From Mycolicibacterium sarraceniae (GTDB lineage: Bacteria > Actinomycetota > Actinomycetes > Mycobacteriales > Mycobacteriaceae): 64,000 nucleotides of DNA. Shown here one piece after another: positions 26,856 to 35,988 of the stretch. Numbering within the stretch: position 1 is the stretch's first letter; every line of letters starts with the position of its first letter. Location of the stretch: the NCBI RefSeq assembly GCF_010731875.1, contig NZ_AP022595.1:1984001-2048000 (forward strand). Direction: 5' to 3'. The position numbers and the translations under genes are program-made. Under the pieces are notes generated by a model. That model was not told the DNA's origin, did not search any database, and worked only from the letters and a program-made list of their open reading frames with translations.

Positions 26856-27043
26856 TGTGTTCTCAACTCCTAGATAACCCCCGGTTCGTCAGGGGTGTGT
26901 TGCTATTGACGTTCCGAAATCTGGGATCGCCAGCTTGTGGAACTACTCGATCGTCCTTGTTAATTTCAGGTAAATCAACTTTGGCCGTGTGAGTTTCGCT
27001 ACAGGTGTGACGGCGATCGCTTTCCGCGCACCGCCATCCGGTC
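26856..27043. other. AT-richer intergenic region
   Basis: There is no coding frame. Base composition is lower in GC than the neighbourhood. It contains the ribosome-binding site of the 47-aa gene. No clear terminator for the TetR gene is visible. Confidence 0.4.
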
Positions 27044-27637
27044 TCAGCCCTGGAGGTATTTGGTGACCATGTCGACGAGTAGCTGACGCTCGCGTTGCCA
27101 CTCAAGGTGCGAGTCGACGATCATCTCGACCAACACCATTCCGCGCAGTGATGACCAAATCACCTCTGCCACAACAGGGTCGTCGGAGACGAGTCGGCCG
27201 AGTTGGTTGATAGCCGTATTCATCTCCAGCAGGTGGCGTTTGGCGCTGTCGCCGAGGGTGCCGCGGGTGGCACGCAGGATCTCGAAGGCCGCCAGCGAGG
27301 TGGGGCTGCTGTAACAGCGGAACGCGGTATCGACGACGACCTCGATCCGTTCCCGCAACCCCAGATCGGCGACGTCGGCCTCGCCGAGGCTCTTGAGCAG
27401 CGCGGCCACCCCCTCGTCGACAACCGCCATCAGCAGGCCATTGCGGTCACCGAAGTGATACTGGATCACACCCCAGGTGACCCCGGCGCGCTCGGCCACA
27501 TGCTTGGCCGTCGCGGATGGGAAGCCCTCTTCGACCACGCAGCGGACCGTCTCATCAATGATCAACGCGCGGGTGTCATCGCCCCGCTTACGCGGCGCCT
27601 GAGTTTGTCGCGTGGGAGGGGTGCCGAGCGCCTTCAC
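27044..27637 (-). CDS. TetR/AcrR-family transcriptional regulator (197 aa)
   Basis: The N-terminal HTH domain (residues about 22-68) has TRALIIDETVRCVVEEGF and the recognition helix GVTWGVIQYHFGDRNGLL. The C-terminal ligand-binding domain is helical. The gene is divergent from 27678-28913 with only 40 bp between the two starts, the usual arrangement in which a TetR protein represses itself and its divergent neighbour. The ligand is unknown, but the controlled pair (27678-29954) looks catabolic. Confidence 0.85.
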   Translation of the reverse strand: MKALGTPPTRQTQAPRKRGDDTRALIIDETVRCVVEEGFPSATAKHVAERAGVTWGVIQYHFGDRNGLLMAVVDEGVAALLKSLGEADVADLGLRERIEVVVDTAFRCYSSPTSLAAFEILRATRGTLGDSAKRHLLEMNTAINQLGRLVSDDPVVAEVIWSSLRGMVLVEMIVDSHLEWQRERQLLVDMVTKYLQG

Positions 27638-27641
27638 ATCG

Positions 27642-27671
27642 TTGACTTTATAACATTGAGCCGACTATGTT
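27642..27671 (+). promoter_or_regulatory. Putative leaderless promoter of the 411-aa gene, within the TetR divergent region
   Basis: TTGACT (27642-27647) and TATGTT (27666-27671) are spaced by 18 bp. The -10 box ends 6 nt before the ATG at 27678, so the transcript would be leaderless. The box lies in the 40-bp gap shared with the TetR gene and is the expected site of repression. Confidence 0.5.
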
Positions 27672-27677
27672 TCGCGT

Positions 27678-28913
27678 ATGAGCCAGCCCCTCAGCCGATA
27701 CGCCCAGTTGTCCCGGGCAGAACTCGCCACCCTCGTGCCGGAACTGCTGCTGATCGGACAGATCATTGACCGCTCCGGCATGGCCTGGTGCATCCAGGCC
27801 TTCGGCCGGCCCGAAATGTTGCAGATCGCGATCGAGGAGTGGGCCGGTTCCAGCCCGCTCTACACCCGGCGCATGCAGAAAGCACTGAAGTACGAGGGTG
27901 TCGACATCATCACCATTTTCAAAGGCCTGCAGCTCGACATCGGCGCTCCGCCGCAGTTCATGGACTTCCGCTACACCGTCCACGACCGCTGGCACGGCGA
28001 GTTCCACCTCGACCACTGCGGTGCCCTGCTCGACGTCGAGCCGATGGGCGAGGACTACGTGCGCGGCATGTGCCATGACATCGAAGACCCCACATTCGAC
28101 GCTACCGCCGTGGCCACCAACGCCAAGGCGCAGGTGCGCCCCATCCACCGTCCGCCGCGTACCCCGGTGGACCGCACGCCGCACTGTGCGTGGACCGTCA
28201 TCATCGACGAGTCCTACCCCGAGGTGAGCAGTATCCCGGCGCTGGACATTGTGGCTCAATCCAACGCTGCCAACTGGGAACTCGCTCCCATCGATCCGGA
28301 TGACGAAGGCGCGCCGGACTATTCAGGTCCGCTGCTGTCCGACGTCGACTTCGGGGCGTTCTCGCACTCTGCGCTCGTGCGCATCGCCGACGAAGTGGTG
28401 CTGCAGATGCACTTGTTGAACCTGTCGTTCGGCATCGCGGTTCGGGCTCGGGCCGGCGACGACACCGAACTGGCTACGCAAATCTGCACCAAGCAGCTGA
28501 CCGGCATCGCCGGGGTCGCGGCCGAACGGATCCAGCGAGCCCTCAAGCTGCCCAACGATTTCGACGGGCTGGCCAAGGTTCTCGAACTGCACCCGCTGTT
28601 CAACCCCGCCGGTTACGCCGTCGCCGAGGTCGAGGGTGGCCGGCTGCACGTGCATCCCTCGCCGTCGCACGACGACGCGTCCTGGGTGTCGCTGTGCTCC
28701 CCGGCATCCCCGGGCCCGTTGCAGGCGATCGCCACCGCTATCGACCCGCACATCGTGGTGCAGATCTCGGGAACCAGCGACGACTGGACCGCCGAATTCG
28801 AGAAGACCGACACGGCGGTCAAGGAATCGCCCGAGGTCGAGGTCACCCGATTCAGCCACGGCGTCACGTTCCAGTTCGAAGAGCGTCGTTCCCTCCCGCT
28901 GACGGTGGTATAG
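27678..28913 (+). CDS. Conserved hypothetical protein linked to amine-dehydrogenase-like gene (411 aa)
   Basis: I do not recognise the family. The N-terminus is helical (LSRYAQLSRAELATLVPELL). It contains a His/Cys-rich patch, HDRWHGEFHLDHCGALL, followed by MGEDYVRGMCHDIEDPTFD, which could bind a metal. No signal peptide or membrane helix is visible. A later region has LRIAD- and FEGLAKVL-like helices and a beta-rich C-terminus. It ends 3 bp before the next gene (GTG at 28917), so the two are co-transcribed and probably act in one pathway under TetR control. Confidence 0.7.
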   Translation: MSQPLSRYAQLSRAELATLVPELLLIGQIIDRSGMAWCIQAFGRPEMLQIAIEEWAGSSPLYTRRMQKALKYEGVDIITIFKGLQLDIGAPPQFMDFRYTVHDRWHGEFHLDHCGALLDVEPMGEDYVRGMCHDIEDPTFDATAVATNAKAQVRPIHRPPRTPVDRTPHCAWTVIIDESYPEVSSIPALDIVAQSNAANWELAPIDPDDEGAPDYSGPLLSDVDFGAFSHSALVRIADEVVLQMHLLNLSFGIAVRARAGDDTELATQICTKQLTGIAGVAAERIQRALKLPNDFDGLAKVLELHPLFNPAGYAVAEVEGGRLHVHPSPSHDDASWVSLCSPASPGPLQAIATAIDPHIVVQISGTSDDWTAEFEKTDTAVKESPEVEVTRFSHGVTFQFEERRSLPLTVV

Positions 28914-28916
28914 CCG

Positions 28917-29954
28917 GTGGCCCGACGCGTCGTGCAATGGGGCACTGGGGCGGTGGGCGCCGAAGCCATCCGCGGCATCGTCGGCCATCCAGACCTGGAA
29001 TTGGTTGGAGTCAAGGTCTATTCGACGGACAAGGTCGGGATCGACGCCGGTGTGCTGGCCGGAGGTGAACCGATCGGAGTCACTGCCGCCATCGAGGTGG
29101 ACACCGCTGACGTCGACGCCGTCCTCTACGCACCGCGCCACCCGTCGGTCGACGACGCGGTCGCCATCCTGGCGTCCGGGGCAAACCTGGTCACGACCGC
29201 GTTCGCGTTCCATCCCGCCCGGATGGCACCGGGCGATCGCGATCGACTCCGGCAGGCGTGCATCGACGGCGATACATCGCTGCACGGCACCGGACTGAAT
29301 CCCGGGAACTTGGGTGTCGTTGTCCCGCTGGCGCTCGCCGGGATGTCCCGGGCCGTCGAACATATCAAGGTGCAGGAGCGGGCCGACTGGTCGGTCTACG
29401 ACAGTGTGGAGATCACCTTCGACCAGATGCATTTCGGTAGCTCGATCGACGAAGTCGACGCCCAGACCGATGGGTTGCGGTTCACCAGTCAGCTCTTCCA
29501 GGAACAGGTTTGGCTGCTCGGCGACGCACTGAACCTCGGAGTCGACCAGGTCACCACCGACCTGGAAGTGATTCCGGCCAGCGCCGATCGCGATGTGTGT
29601 GGCCGCGTGCTGCGTGCCGGTACCGTCGCGGGTCAGCATTGGCGGTGGGCCGGACTGCGAAACGGTGAGCCCGTCATCGAGGTCGAAACCCTGTGGACTG
29701 TCGGTGAACCGCAACCAAAGCACTGGCCTACACCCCAGCATGGCTGGACGGTCACCATCGAAGGCACCCCGTCGATGCAAGCACATCTGATGACGCTGGC
29801 CAGCTTTCGCCGTGACCTTCCGCTGGCAGAGCATGTCCGATCGGCCAGCGTGGCGACCGCGATGCAGGCTATGAACGCCATTGGCCCGGTGTGTTGTGCC
29901 CCTGCCGGCTTTGTCACCATGGCCGACTTGCCGCTGAGCCTGTACCGCGGCTGA
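28917..29954 (+). CDS. NAD(P)H-dependent amine dehydrogenase-like protein (DapB-type Rossmann fold, 345 aa)
   Basis: An N-terminal Rossmann domain has VVQWGTGAVGAEAIRGI (GxGxxG). Then come a short dinucleotide-binding domain and ANLVTTAFAFHPAR and HGTGLNPGNLGVVVPLALAG, as seen in dihydrodipicolinate reductase-like/2,4-diaminopentanoate dehydrogenase-like proteins of mycobacteria (Rv0926c type). Its role is presumably NAD(P)H-linked reduction or deamination of an amine or keto compound. The GTG start follows the upstream gene by 3 bp. Confidence 0.75.
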   Translation: MARRVVQWGTGAVGAEAIRGIVGHPDLELVGVKVYSTDKVGIDAGVLAGGEPIGVTAAIEVDTADVDAVLYAPRHPSVDDAVAILASGANLVTTAFAFHPARMAPGDRDRLRQACIDGDTSLHGTGLNPGNLGVVVPLALAGMSRAVEHIKVQERADWSVYDSVEITFDQMHFGSSIDEVDAQTDGLRFTSQLFQEQVWLLGDALNLGVDQVTTDLEVIPASADRDVCGRVLRAGTVAGQHWRWAGLRNGEPVIEVETLWTVGEPQPKHWPTPQHGWTVTIEGTPSMQAHLMTLASFRRDLPLAEHVRSASVATAMQAMNAIGPVCCAPAGFVTMADLPLSLYRG

Positions 29955-30423
29955 AACCGGTTGTCCTGCTGCGGCTCTGATACTGGCGATTGCGGTGGCG
30001 TTGGCAGACTGCACGACTCCCAACAAGGTTGTCTCGAATGCCTGGAACGCCATCGCGGAGATGACGTTGACGCTCTCGACAGTGGCGACCTGCACAAGAC
30101 CATGGGCCCCAACGGGAACCGTTGACGTTCCTGGTGATTGGATGAGTGCCTTGCAGGATCGTGCCCCGCGCGGCACCGGGCGTCCTCTGACCGCTGACGA
30201 CGTCCATCAGCTGCACGACCGCGACCTCAAGAGTGTTCTGCGCATTGGGTAGAACGAGATTCAGGTCATTGCCGATGATGCCTTCGGCCGCTGCGCCGAT
30301 CGGCACCGTTACGGCACCTCTTACGATGAACGGCCAGATCCGGCCGCAGAAGGTCATCTGGTTTCGCTGGCAGCGAAGTTCACTTTCTCGACGGGACCAG
30401 GAATTACGCGCACACTGGCAGCT
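29955..30423. other. 469-bp region without a convincing gene
   Basis: On the minus strand two overlapping frames look protein-like: LNLVLPNAQNTLEVAVVQLM, then in another frame VESVNVISAMAFQAFETTLL and SANATAIASIRAAAG. They might be a frameshifted small helical protein, but no start with a ribosome-binding site connects them. I see no RNA gene or IS end. Confidence 0.35.
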
Positions 30424-30825
30424 ATGGAGAACAACGGGCCGTTCGGGTTCGATCCCGACGATATCGATCGTGTGGTGCGTGAGGCCAGCGAGGGTCTTCG
30501 GGACGCCTTCGGCCGATTCCTGTACACCTCAGGAGGAGGCGCCGGACTCGGCGTGTTGTTCGACGAGTTCAACCGCCGCTCGCGGCCGCGGTCGCAGCCG
30601 GAGACCGCCGGCGAGGCCGGTGACGGGGTGTGGGCCATCTACATCGCCGACGCCGACGGCAAAGCCCACGTCGAGCGGGTCTACCAGAGCGAACTCGACG
30701 CGCTGCGGGCCAACAAGCGCAACATTGACGCCAACCGCAGCGTGCGATTCTTGCCCTACGGTATCGATGTCAGTGTCCTCGACGCGCATGGCAATGCCGA
30801 CGACGAGCCCGACGAGACTGAGTAG
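30424..30825 (+). CDS. Conserved hypothetical protein (133 aa)
   Basis: It starts MENNGPFGFDPDDIDRVVRE. An acidic helix (ASEGLRDAFGRFL) leads to a Gly-rich turn and a central beta region GVWAIYIADADGKAHVERVY. A helical QSELDALRANKRNID and VRFLPYGIDVSVLD follow. It is soluble with no signal sequence; I know no function for it. Its TAG (30823-30825) abuts the TAG of the convergent dehydrogenase remnant. Confidence 0.7.
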   Translation: MENNGPFGFDPDDIDRVVREASEGLRDAFGRFLYTSGGGAGLGVLFDEFNRRSRPRSQPETAGEAGDGVWAIYIADADGKAHVERVYQSELDALRANKRNIDANRSVRFLPYGIDVSVLDAHGNADDEPDETE

Positions 30826-31290
30826 CTACACCGTCAGGACCATGCGATAGCGCGCATGGCCCTCGTCCATAGCGGCGTAGGCCTCGGCGGCGTCCGCCAA
30901 CGGCAGCTCTTGGATACGGGCCCGCACGGCGAAATGCAGGGTGTCCTCCACATCGGCCGAGGTGCCCGACGGATGCCCGACCACGCTGTAATTGCCGAAG
31001 ATCAGATCACCCGGCGTGATCGGCAGCGGATCGAACGTGGCACCCACGATCACGAGCTCGCCCTGAGGTACCAGCCCGCCGCACGCGCACCGAGTTCTTT
31101 AGCGTCGTCTGCCTTACCTGCGCCGCGCGCGATCGCAATGGTTTCCAAACCCATGGCGCGGGCCCACTGCACGCCGAGATGCCCGAGCCCGCCGAGGCCC
31201 AGGACGCCCAGACCCGCTGGTGCCCTGCGGTACCGACCCGTCCGTCCCTTACGGCGTCGGCAACTGGAACAACCCAATCCCGTTCGGGCA
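30826..31290 (-). pseudogene. Zinc-type alcohol dehydrogenase remnant (AdhC-like)
   Basis: The C-terminal part reads GATFDPLPITPGDLIFGNYS, VVGHPSGTSADVEDTLHFAV, and ends GHARYRMVLTV at 30826. Just upstream, in a shifted frame, is the nucleotide-binding segment VLGLGGLGHLGVQWARAMGL and IARGAGKADDAKELGA. The N-terminal catalytic, zinc-binding half is missing and the piece between the two segments is deleted. This is a degraded medium-chain dehydrogenase gene. Confidence 0.75.
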
Positions 31291-31336
31291 CGGCTCGTGT
31301 TCATACACGGGCGGCACCGTCTGAGTTCGGTTGACC

Positions 31337-32788
31337 TTAGGCGGTTTTCAGACCTGAGTGGCCCAGCACGTGCAGGTAACCCTTGGGATCGGCCTCGTCC
31401 CACACCTGGGCGAAGGTCTGTGCCTTGAGAGCTTGGCCCTCTACTTCCATGTTCGCCAGGTCGGCGATCTCGTCGAAGCCGTAGTACAGAATCGACAGGG
31501 CTGTGGTGGCCAGCAGCACGTTGTTGATCGCCGCTTGCGCGGCGTCCTTGTGGCCTAGGGAGGCTTGGTATAGCGCGGGCAGCAGCTCGGCGATCGGGAT
31601 CACGGCGTTCAGGCCGGGAACCATCTGCGACACTCGCCAGTTGGCCTCGTAGAGCTCACGCACAATAGGGCCCACATCGCTGGGGAAGAGTGCAACCAAG
31701 GCCTTTTCGGCGCTGTACACCGCGGTGGGCATGCCGTACGGCTTGGGATCATCGGCCCGGAACGGGTTAGACGCCTCGTCGGTCGACGGGGTGTCGCTGG
31801 CCGACGGCGTCACGGCCGCTACAAGCTGGGTGGTGGCCTCCGCCTCCGGGGTGACCTGGTCGGGCGGCGGGGTCGTCGTCGATAGCGGCAACCCGGACTC
31901 ACCGCGGATGTGCAGTAATGCGAACGGGTCTAGGAGGTTCCACAGCGAGCCGATGAACCAGCTCTGCAGCTTCAGGGCAGGCGCTTCCAGGTTGAGGACG
32001 TCAGCGAGCTCGTTGTAGCCGTAGTACAGGACCGCGATCGGCTGGATCGTGACGATGAGGTTGTTGATGACGCGCTGGGCAGCTGCTTTATCGCCCTCGA
32101 AGGCCTTCGGCAGCTCGGTGATGATGTTCGCGATCGGGACGATGACGTTTACCCACGGAATCATCTGGGTGAGACGGTAGCCGAGCTCGAATCCCTCACG
32201 GGCGACGGCCTTTACCTGGTTCGGGAAGATCTTGATGAAGGACTCTTCGAGGGTCCAGATCGGGCCCGGCATGTCCTGCGGCGCGGGCTCCGGCGGCATC
32301 CACCGGAAGGGGTTCCAGAACGCCGTCGCGGGATTGACTGTGGCTGCGGCGGCAGTGGTTTTGGTCGCCGTGGTGTCGGTGGCCTCGGTGTCGGTGGCCT
32401 CGGTGCTCGCAGCGCTCTCGGTGGCTGCGGCCGGCCTGGCCGATGCCGGTCCAGTGAACAGACCCTGAAGTCTGCGCACCTGCGCGGCCTCGAATTCGAC
32501 TGCGGTGGTCTTGGCGCTTGTCGGCGTCGACGAGGCGGACTTGGTGTCGGAAGCAGCGGCGGTGCTCGACTTGTCGTTCACCTTTGCTGCCGGCTTGCCG
32601 TGCTTGGTGTTGCTCGTCGCTGACTTCTTTGGCCCCTCATTGGCCTTTGCCGAGTCCGACGCGCTCGACGAATCGGCTTTGCCGGTATCCGCGCTTGCTA
32701 CGCCCTGGCTCGCGGCAGCAACTGCCGCGCCTACACCGACCGCAACGGCGACCCCGCCGACGTAACCGACGTACTTATTCGACCCCAT
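31337..32788 (-). CDS. Secreted protein with two copies of a ~115-residue helical domain (483 aa)
   Basis: A signal peptide starts MGSNKYVGYVGGVAVAVGVG, with cleavage after GVASA. A Ser/Ala/Lys/Thr-rich linker runs to about residue 160. Two related domains follow. The first has IFPNQVKAVAREGFELGYRL, VNVIVPIANIITELPKAF and VLYYGYNELADVLNLE; the second has LFPSDVGPIVRELYEANWRV, LNAVIPIAELLPALYQAS and ILYYGFDEIADLANME. Each ends with a similar WxLLDP/EADPKGYLH-LGHSGL motif. An acidic/Thr-rich linker separates them. The family is unknown to me. An upstream ATG at 32818 exists but the signal peptide favours 32788. Confidence 0.72.
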   Translation of the reverse strand: MGSNKYVGYVGGVAVAVGVGAAVAAASQGVASADTGKADSSSASDSAKANEGPKKSATSNTKHGKPAAKVNDKSSTAAASDTKSASSTPTSAKTTAVEFEAAQVRRLQGLFTGPASARPAAATESAASTEATDTEATDTTATKTTAAAATVNPATAFWNPFRWMPPEPAPQDMPGPIWTLEESFIKIFPNQVKAVAREGFELGYRLTQMIPWVNVIVPIANIITELPKAFEGDKAAAQRVINNLIVTIQPIAVLYYGYNELADVLNLEAPALKLQSWFIGSLWNLLDPFALLHIRGESGLPLSTTTPPPDQVTPEAEATTQLVAAVTPSASDTPSTDEASNPFRADDPKPYGMPTAVYSAEKALVALFPSDVGPIVRELYEANWRVSQMVPGLNAVIPIAELLPALYQASLGHKDAAQAAINNVLLATTALSILYYGFDEIADLANMEVEGQALKAQTFAQVWDEADPKGYLHVLGHSGLKTA

Positions 32789-32818
32789 TTGCTGACCCCT
32801 TCGCTGGTTCATGGGCAT

Positions 32819-33212
32819 ATTAGACGAGCTGGCAGGTCAGGACCACCCCAAAGAATGAACGGCGCGGTTCCGAATGCTTGCCCTTATTCGACGGGCCCGT
32901 TACTCGGCGGGCGTGCAGAAACCTGCCGCGGCCATGGGATGCGGGCTAGATCCCGAGGTCATCGGGTGTTGCGCGAGTGCCGGCGGTCGACCTCGCCATC
33001 GCTTCGGCGAGCGTCGCGTCAGCGGAGACACCCCGCTCCCGCCGTCGCGAGACAGCACAGCTGTTTGCTGGCGAATTCGCCCATCCGTGGCGATGCGTTT
33101 ATGCAGTTCAGGATGCCTTTTAGCGAGGTGTCCGCGGAAGGTTAACGGCAAAGGTGCGCCCGCAACGTACCCAGGTACCTCAGTCGTGAGTATTCGGCTC
33201 TATGGTTTACCG
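32819..33212. other. 394-bp divergent intergenic region
   Basis: It separates the secreted repeat protein (minus) from the GH16 gene (plus) and must contain both promoters. I see no coding frame that looks real and no repeat. Confidence 0.4.
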
Positions 33213-34046
33213 GTGCCCGATTTTGATCGTCGAAGTTTGATGCTGATGGCGGGGTTCGGAGCGGTCGCCGCCGCGCTGCCCATGCCAGTCGCGGGAGCCA
33301 CGCCAACCCGCCCGCAAGCACCGCCCGCCAACGCTGCGGGCCCGGCCTACCTGTTCCATGACGAGTTCGACGGTCCGGCCGGCTCGGCCCCGGACCCCGC
33401 AAAGTGGCACATCGCCCAGAGGCGCGAGCTCATCAAGAACCCGGTGTTCTGGGACCGGCCCGAAAACATGGGGCAGTACCGTGACGATCGCCAGCACGTC
33501 TTCGTGGACGGCAAGTCGAACCTGGTCATCCGTGCAACGCGCGACAACAACAAGTACGTCAGCGGCAAGGTCGTCGGAAACTGGTGGGGCGGAATCGGAA
33601 CCACCTGGGAAGCCCGGATCAAGTTGAACTGCCTGACTGCGGGGGCCTGGCCAGCCTGGTGGCTGATGAACGACCATCCCGAAGTGGGCGGTGAAGTCGA
33701 CCTCATCGAGTGGTACGGCAACGGTGAATGGCCCTCCGGCACAACCGTTCACGCCCGGCTGGACGGTACGTCGTTCGCGACTCAGCCGCATCCGGTGAAC
33801 GGCGACTGGCATACCTGGCGAGTCACGTGGAACGACTCCGGGATGTACTTCTGGCAGGACTACGTCGACGGCGCCGAGCCGTACTTCACCGTCCCGGCGA
33901 ACTCCCTGGACGACTGGCCGTTCAACTTCCCCGACTACCGGATGTTCCCGGTACTGAACCTGGCCGTAAGCGGCTCGGGCGGCGGCGATCCGCGTACGGG
34001 TAACTACCCCGCGGATATGCTGGTCGACTACGTCCGGGTGTGGTGA
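33213..34046 (+). CDS. Glycoside hydrolase family 16-like secreted protein (277 aa)
   Basis: The N-terminus PDFDRRSLMLMAGFGAVAAA has an RR followed by a hydrophobic stretch, compatible with a Tat signal. The catalytic sandwich domain follows: FHDEFDGPAGSAPDPAKWH at the start, a WEARIKL strand, and the GH16 active-site motif GEVDLIEWYG (ExDxxE, nucleophile and acid/base Glu). It ends MLVDYVRVW, the typical last strand. GH16 enzymes cut beta-1,3/1,4-glucans or related polymers. The start is taken as GTG 33213; GTG 33186 in the same frame is possible. Confidence 0.83.
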   Translation: MPDFDRRSLMLMAGFGAVAAALPMPVAGATPTRPQAPPANAAGPAYLFHDEFDGPAGSAPDPAKWHIAQRRELIKNPVFWDRPENMGQYRDDRQHVFVDGKSNLVIRATRDNNKYVSGKVVGNWWGGIGTTWEARIKLNCLTAGAWPAWWLMNDHPEVGGEVDLIEWYGNGEWPSGTTVHARLDGTSFATQPHPVNGDWHTWRVTWNDSGMYFWQDYVDGAEPYFTVPANSLDDWPFNFPDYRMFPVLNLAVSGSGGGDPRTGNYPADMLVDYVRVW

Positions 34047-34072
34047 CGCAGCCCTGCTCGTAGGTCGGCCGG

Positions 34073-35173
34073 TTAGCTGATGCCCGCCGCGATCGCCTCG
34101 TCCACCTCAAGAGCCCGGTGGGCCATCTCGGCGTGCGCCTTGTCCAGATCTTCGGCCTGATCTTCGTCGGCTTTCATCAGCGCCTCGATGTCGAAGCCTG
34201 CCATATCGTGAACACCCATGTCCCGGAAGGCTTTCTGCACCTTATCGCCCCACAAGCCGATGTCTTTGACAATCGGCACGATCCGGCTGAACAGGTGTGA
34301 GCGGAACTGGATCATCAGCGGCGAGGTGTCGACCCACTCGGCGCAGGCTTTGACATCCATGCCGAGGGTCTCGAAAACCTCTTCACCGCGGAACCGGTCT
34401 CGCATCAGGTAGCAGGCGTCCACCACGAACTCTTCGCGCTCGGCCCGCTCGGCATCGGTCAACGCGGAGTAGTAGTCCTTCAACGAGATTCGGCCGAATG
34501 CGACGTGCCGGGCCTCGTCCTGCATGACGTAGGCCAGCACTTGCTTGGCCAATGATTCCGGTGCCGCCATGTCACGCAACACCCCGAACGCGGCCAGCGC
34601 GAGCCCTTCGATGAGGACCTGCATGCCGAGGTAGGGCATGTCCCAGCGGGAGTCGCGCAGGGTGTCTTCCAGCAGCGAGGTCAGGTGGGTGTTGATCGGG
34701 TAGACCAGGTCGACCTTCTCCTGGAGGAACCGCCCGAATGCCTCGACGTGCCGGGCCTCGTCCATGGTCTGGGTTGCCGCGTAGAACTTCGCGTCCAGAT
34801 CCGGGACGATCTCGACGATTTTTGCGGCGCACACCATCGCCCCCTGCTCGCCGTGCAGGAACTGCGAGAACTGCCACGACTGGAAGTGCTGGCGCATTTC
34901 GGCGCGGCGTGCCTCGTCGGCTGCGTCCCACATTGGGCTGCCGAACAGGGGATGGAACTCGTCGGGCAGCCCGATCGGGTTCATCGGGTCGACATCCTGG
35001 GACCAGTCGATGCGCGACTGCGCATCCCACTGCTTGTCCTTGCCCTTTTGGTACAGAGAAAGGAGCCGGGCGCGTCCCTCGTCGTACTCCCAGGTGAAGC
35101 GGGCATCGCCGCCGCTGGGGGCATCCCAGGACAGCGGCTCTGGCACTTCGGTGTATTTGTCCTTGGTGGTCAT
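34073..35173 (-). CDS. Ferritin-like di-iron protein (366 aa)
   Basis: Four-helix-bundle di-iron ligand motifs are visible: an HGEQGAMVCAAKIVE helix (Glu), then TQTMDEARHVEAFGRFLQEK (E-x2-H), then VLIEGLALAAFGV (Glu) and VMQDEARHVAFGRISLKDYY (E-x2-H). This is the pattern of ribonucleotide-reductase-like or N-oxygenase-like ferritin-superfamily proteins. Mycobacteria have several such proteins of unsettled function. The start is ATG 35173 (MTTKDKYTEVPEPLSWD); a longer frame to 35236 has no support. It is a single gene, preceded upstream by IS debris. Confidence 0.82.
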   Translation of the reverse strand: MTTKDKYTEVPEPLSWDAPSGGDARFTWEYDEGRARLLSLYQKGKDKQWDAQSRIDWSQDVDPMNPIGLPDEFHPLFGSPMWDAADEARRAEMRQHFQSWQFSQFLHGEQGAMVCAAKIVEIVPDLDAKFYAATQTMDEARHVEAFGRFLQEKVDLVYPINTHLTSLLEDTLRDSRWDMPYLGMQVLIEGLALAAFGVLRDMAAPESLAKQVLAYVMQDEARHVAFGRISLKDYYSALTDAERAEREEFVVDACYLMRDRFRGEEVFETLGMDVKACAEWVDTSPLMIQFRSHLFSRIVPIVKDIGLWGDKVQKAFRDMGVHDMAGFDIEALMKADEDQAEDLDKAHAEMAHRALEVDEAIAAGIS

Positions 35174-35357
35174 GGAAGCTGTCGCCTTTCTCCCCAATAC
35201 GAGCAGTGGTATGACGAGAATCACACTGCGCCGCATACGGCGGTGCCGTCAAGGATGAGACGTCGCAAGGACCGATTCCAGTAGGCACCTACTTAGGCAC
35301 AAACTGGCGTATCCCAGCATTTACACAGTAGTAACGCAGCACCCCGCCACGGGCACT
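35174..35357. other. Upstream region of the ferritin-like gene
   Basis: 184 bp without a gene, presumably holding the promoter. It ends at the truncated IS3 fragment. Confidence 0.35.
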
Positions 35358-35694
35358 AGGGCCTGCGTGGCGCGTAACGCCTTGTTCTCGGCCCGCAGCC
35401 GGGCCAGCTCCTGCTCCGCAGTCTCGCAACCCGGGCTCGCTGCCGCCGCCGAGGCCGACCGACAGCGCCGGATCGACACCCCGGCCGCCTTGCACCACGC
35501 CGACAGTGTCGCCTCACTGACACCGAGCTCGGCGGCGATCACCGTGATCGTCGCACCCTCGGTGTCCCGGTAAAGCGCGACCGCGTCACGCTTGAACTCG
35601 TCTGGATAGTTTTTCCTTGCCATCGCGTTGGATCATCTCGCTTCCCCCAGGAACATCCCGGGATTGAGCGTGTCCAACACATGGGGTCAAGTCC
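35358..35694 (-). mobile_element. IS3 type A fragment: left end and most of orfA
   Basis: The reverse strand reads GGACTTGACCCCATGTGTTGG, then orfA MARKNYPDEFKRDAVALYRD to ENKALRATQA, where the match to 4949-5285 stops. The frame continues into unrelated sequence (LVPVAGCCV). The remainder of the element is absent. Confidence 0.87.
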
Positions 35695-35900
35695 CCCCAG
35701 CAGACGACACGAGATCGCCGTCGTCGAACACTGCTGACTCAGCGGAGAACTTATGCGAAACTTGCACCGGAAGTGCCTTTCTGAACTGGCCCGATTGATG
35801 CCTCGAGAACACCAATCATCCCAGCTCAGAGGGCACTTTCTTCGTTCCGACACCCCGCAGACAACCAGGTCAGTCGGTGGATCGAGGCTAAGTTCACGGT
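35695..35900 (-). mobile_element. IS1380-family 5' terminal fragment
   Basis: From 35767 the minus strand gives the first 24 codons of an IS1380-type transposase, QVSHKFSAESAVFDDGDLVS, cut by the IS3 fragment. The untranslated end upstream (to about 35895) contains CTTAGCCTCGATCCACCG, shared with 17711-17728. The remainder of this IS is not in the window. Confidence 0.65.
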
Positions 35901-35988
35901 GATCCAGCCGAATCGTGGAGGGTTGTGACACCTCCGTGACGCCGACATGTGTCCGGGCGCGTTCTCGTGACGTATCGAAGCTCTGATA

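Noticed and set aside
28323..30176. Very long (617-codon) minus-strand frame opposite the 411-aa and 345-aa genes
   Set aside because: Antisense frame in high-GC DNA. Composition is Arg/His/Gly/Asp-rich without motifs, while the plus-strand genes have recognisable domains, operon spacing and promoter.
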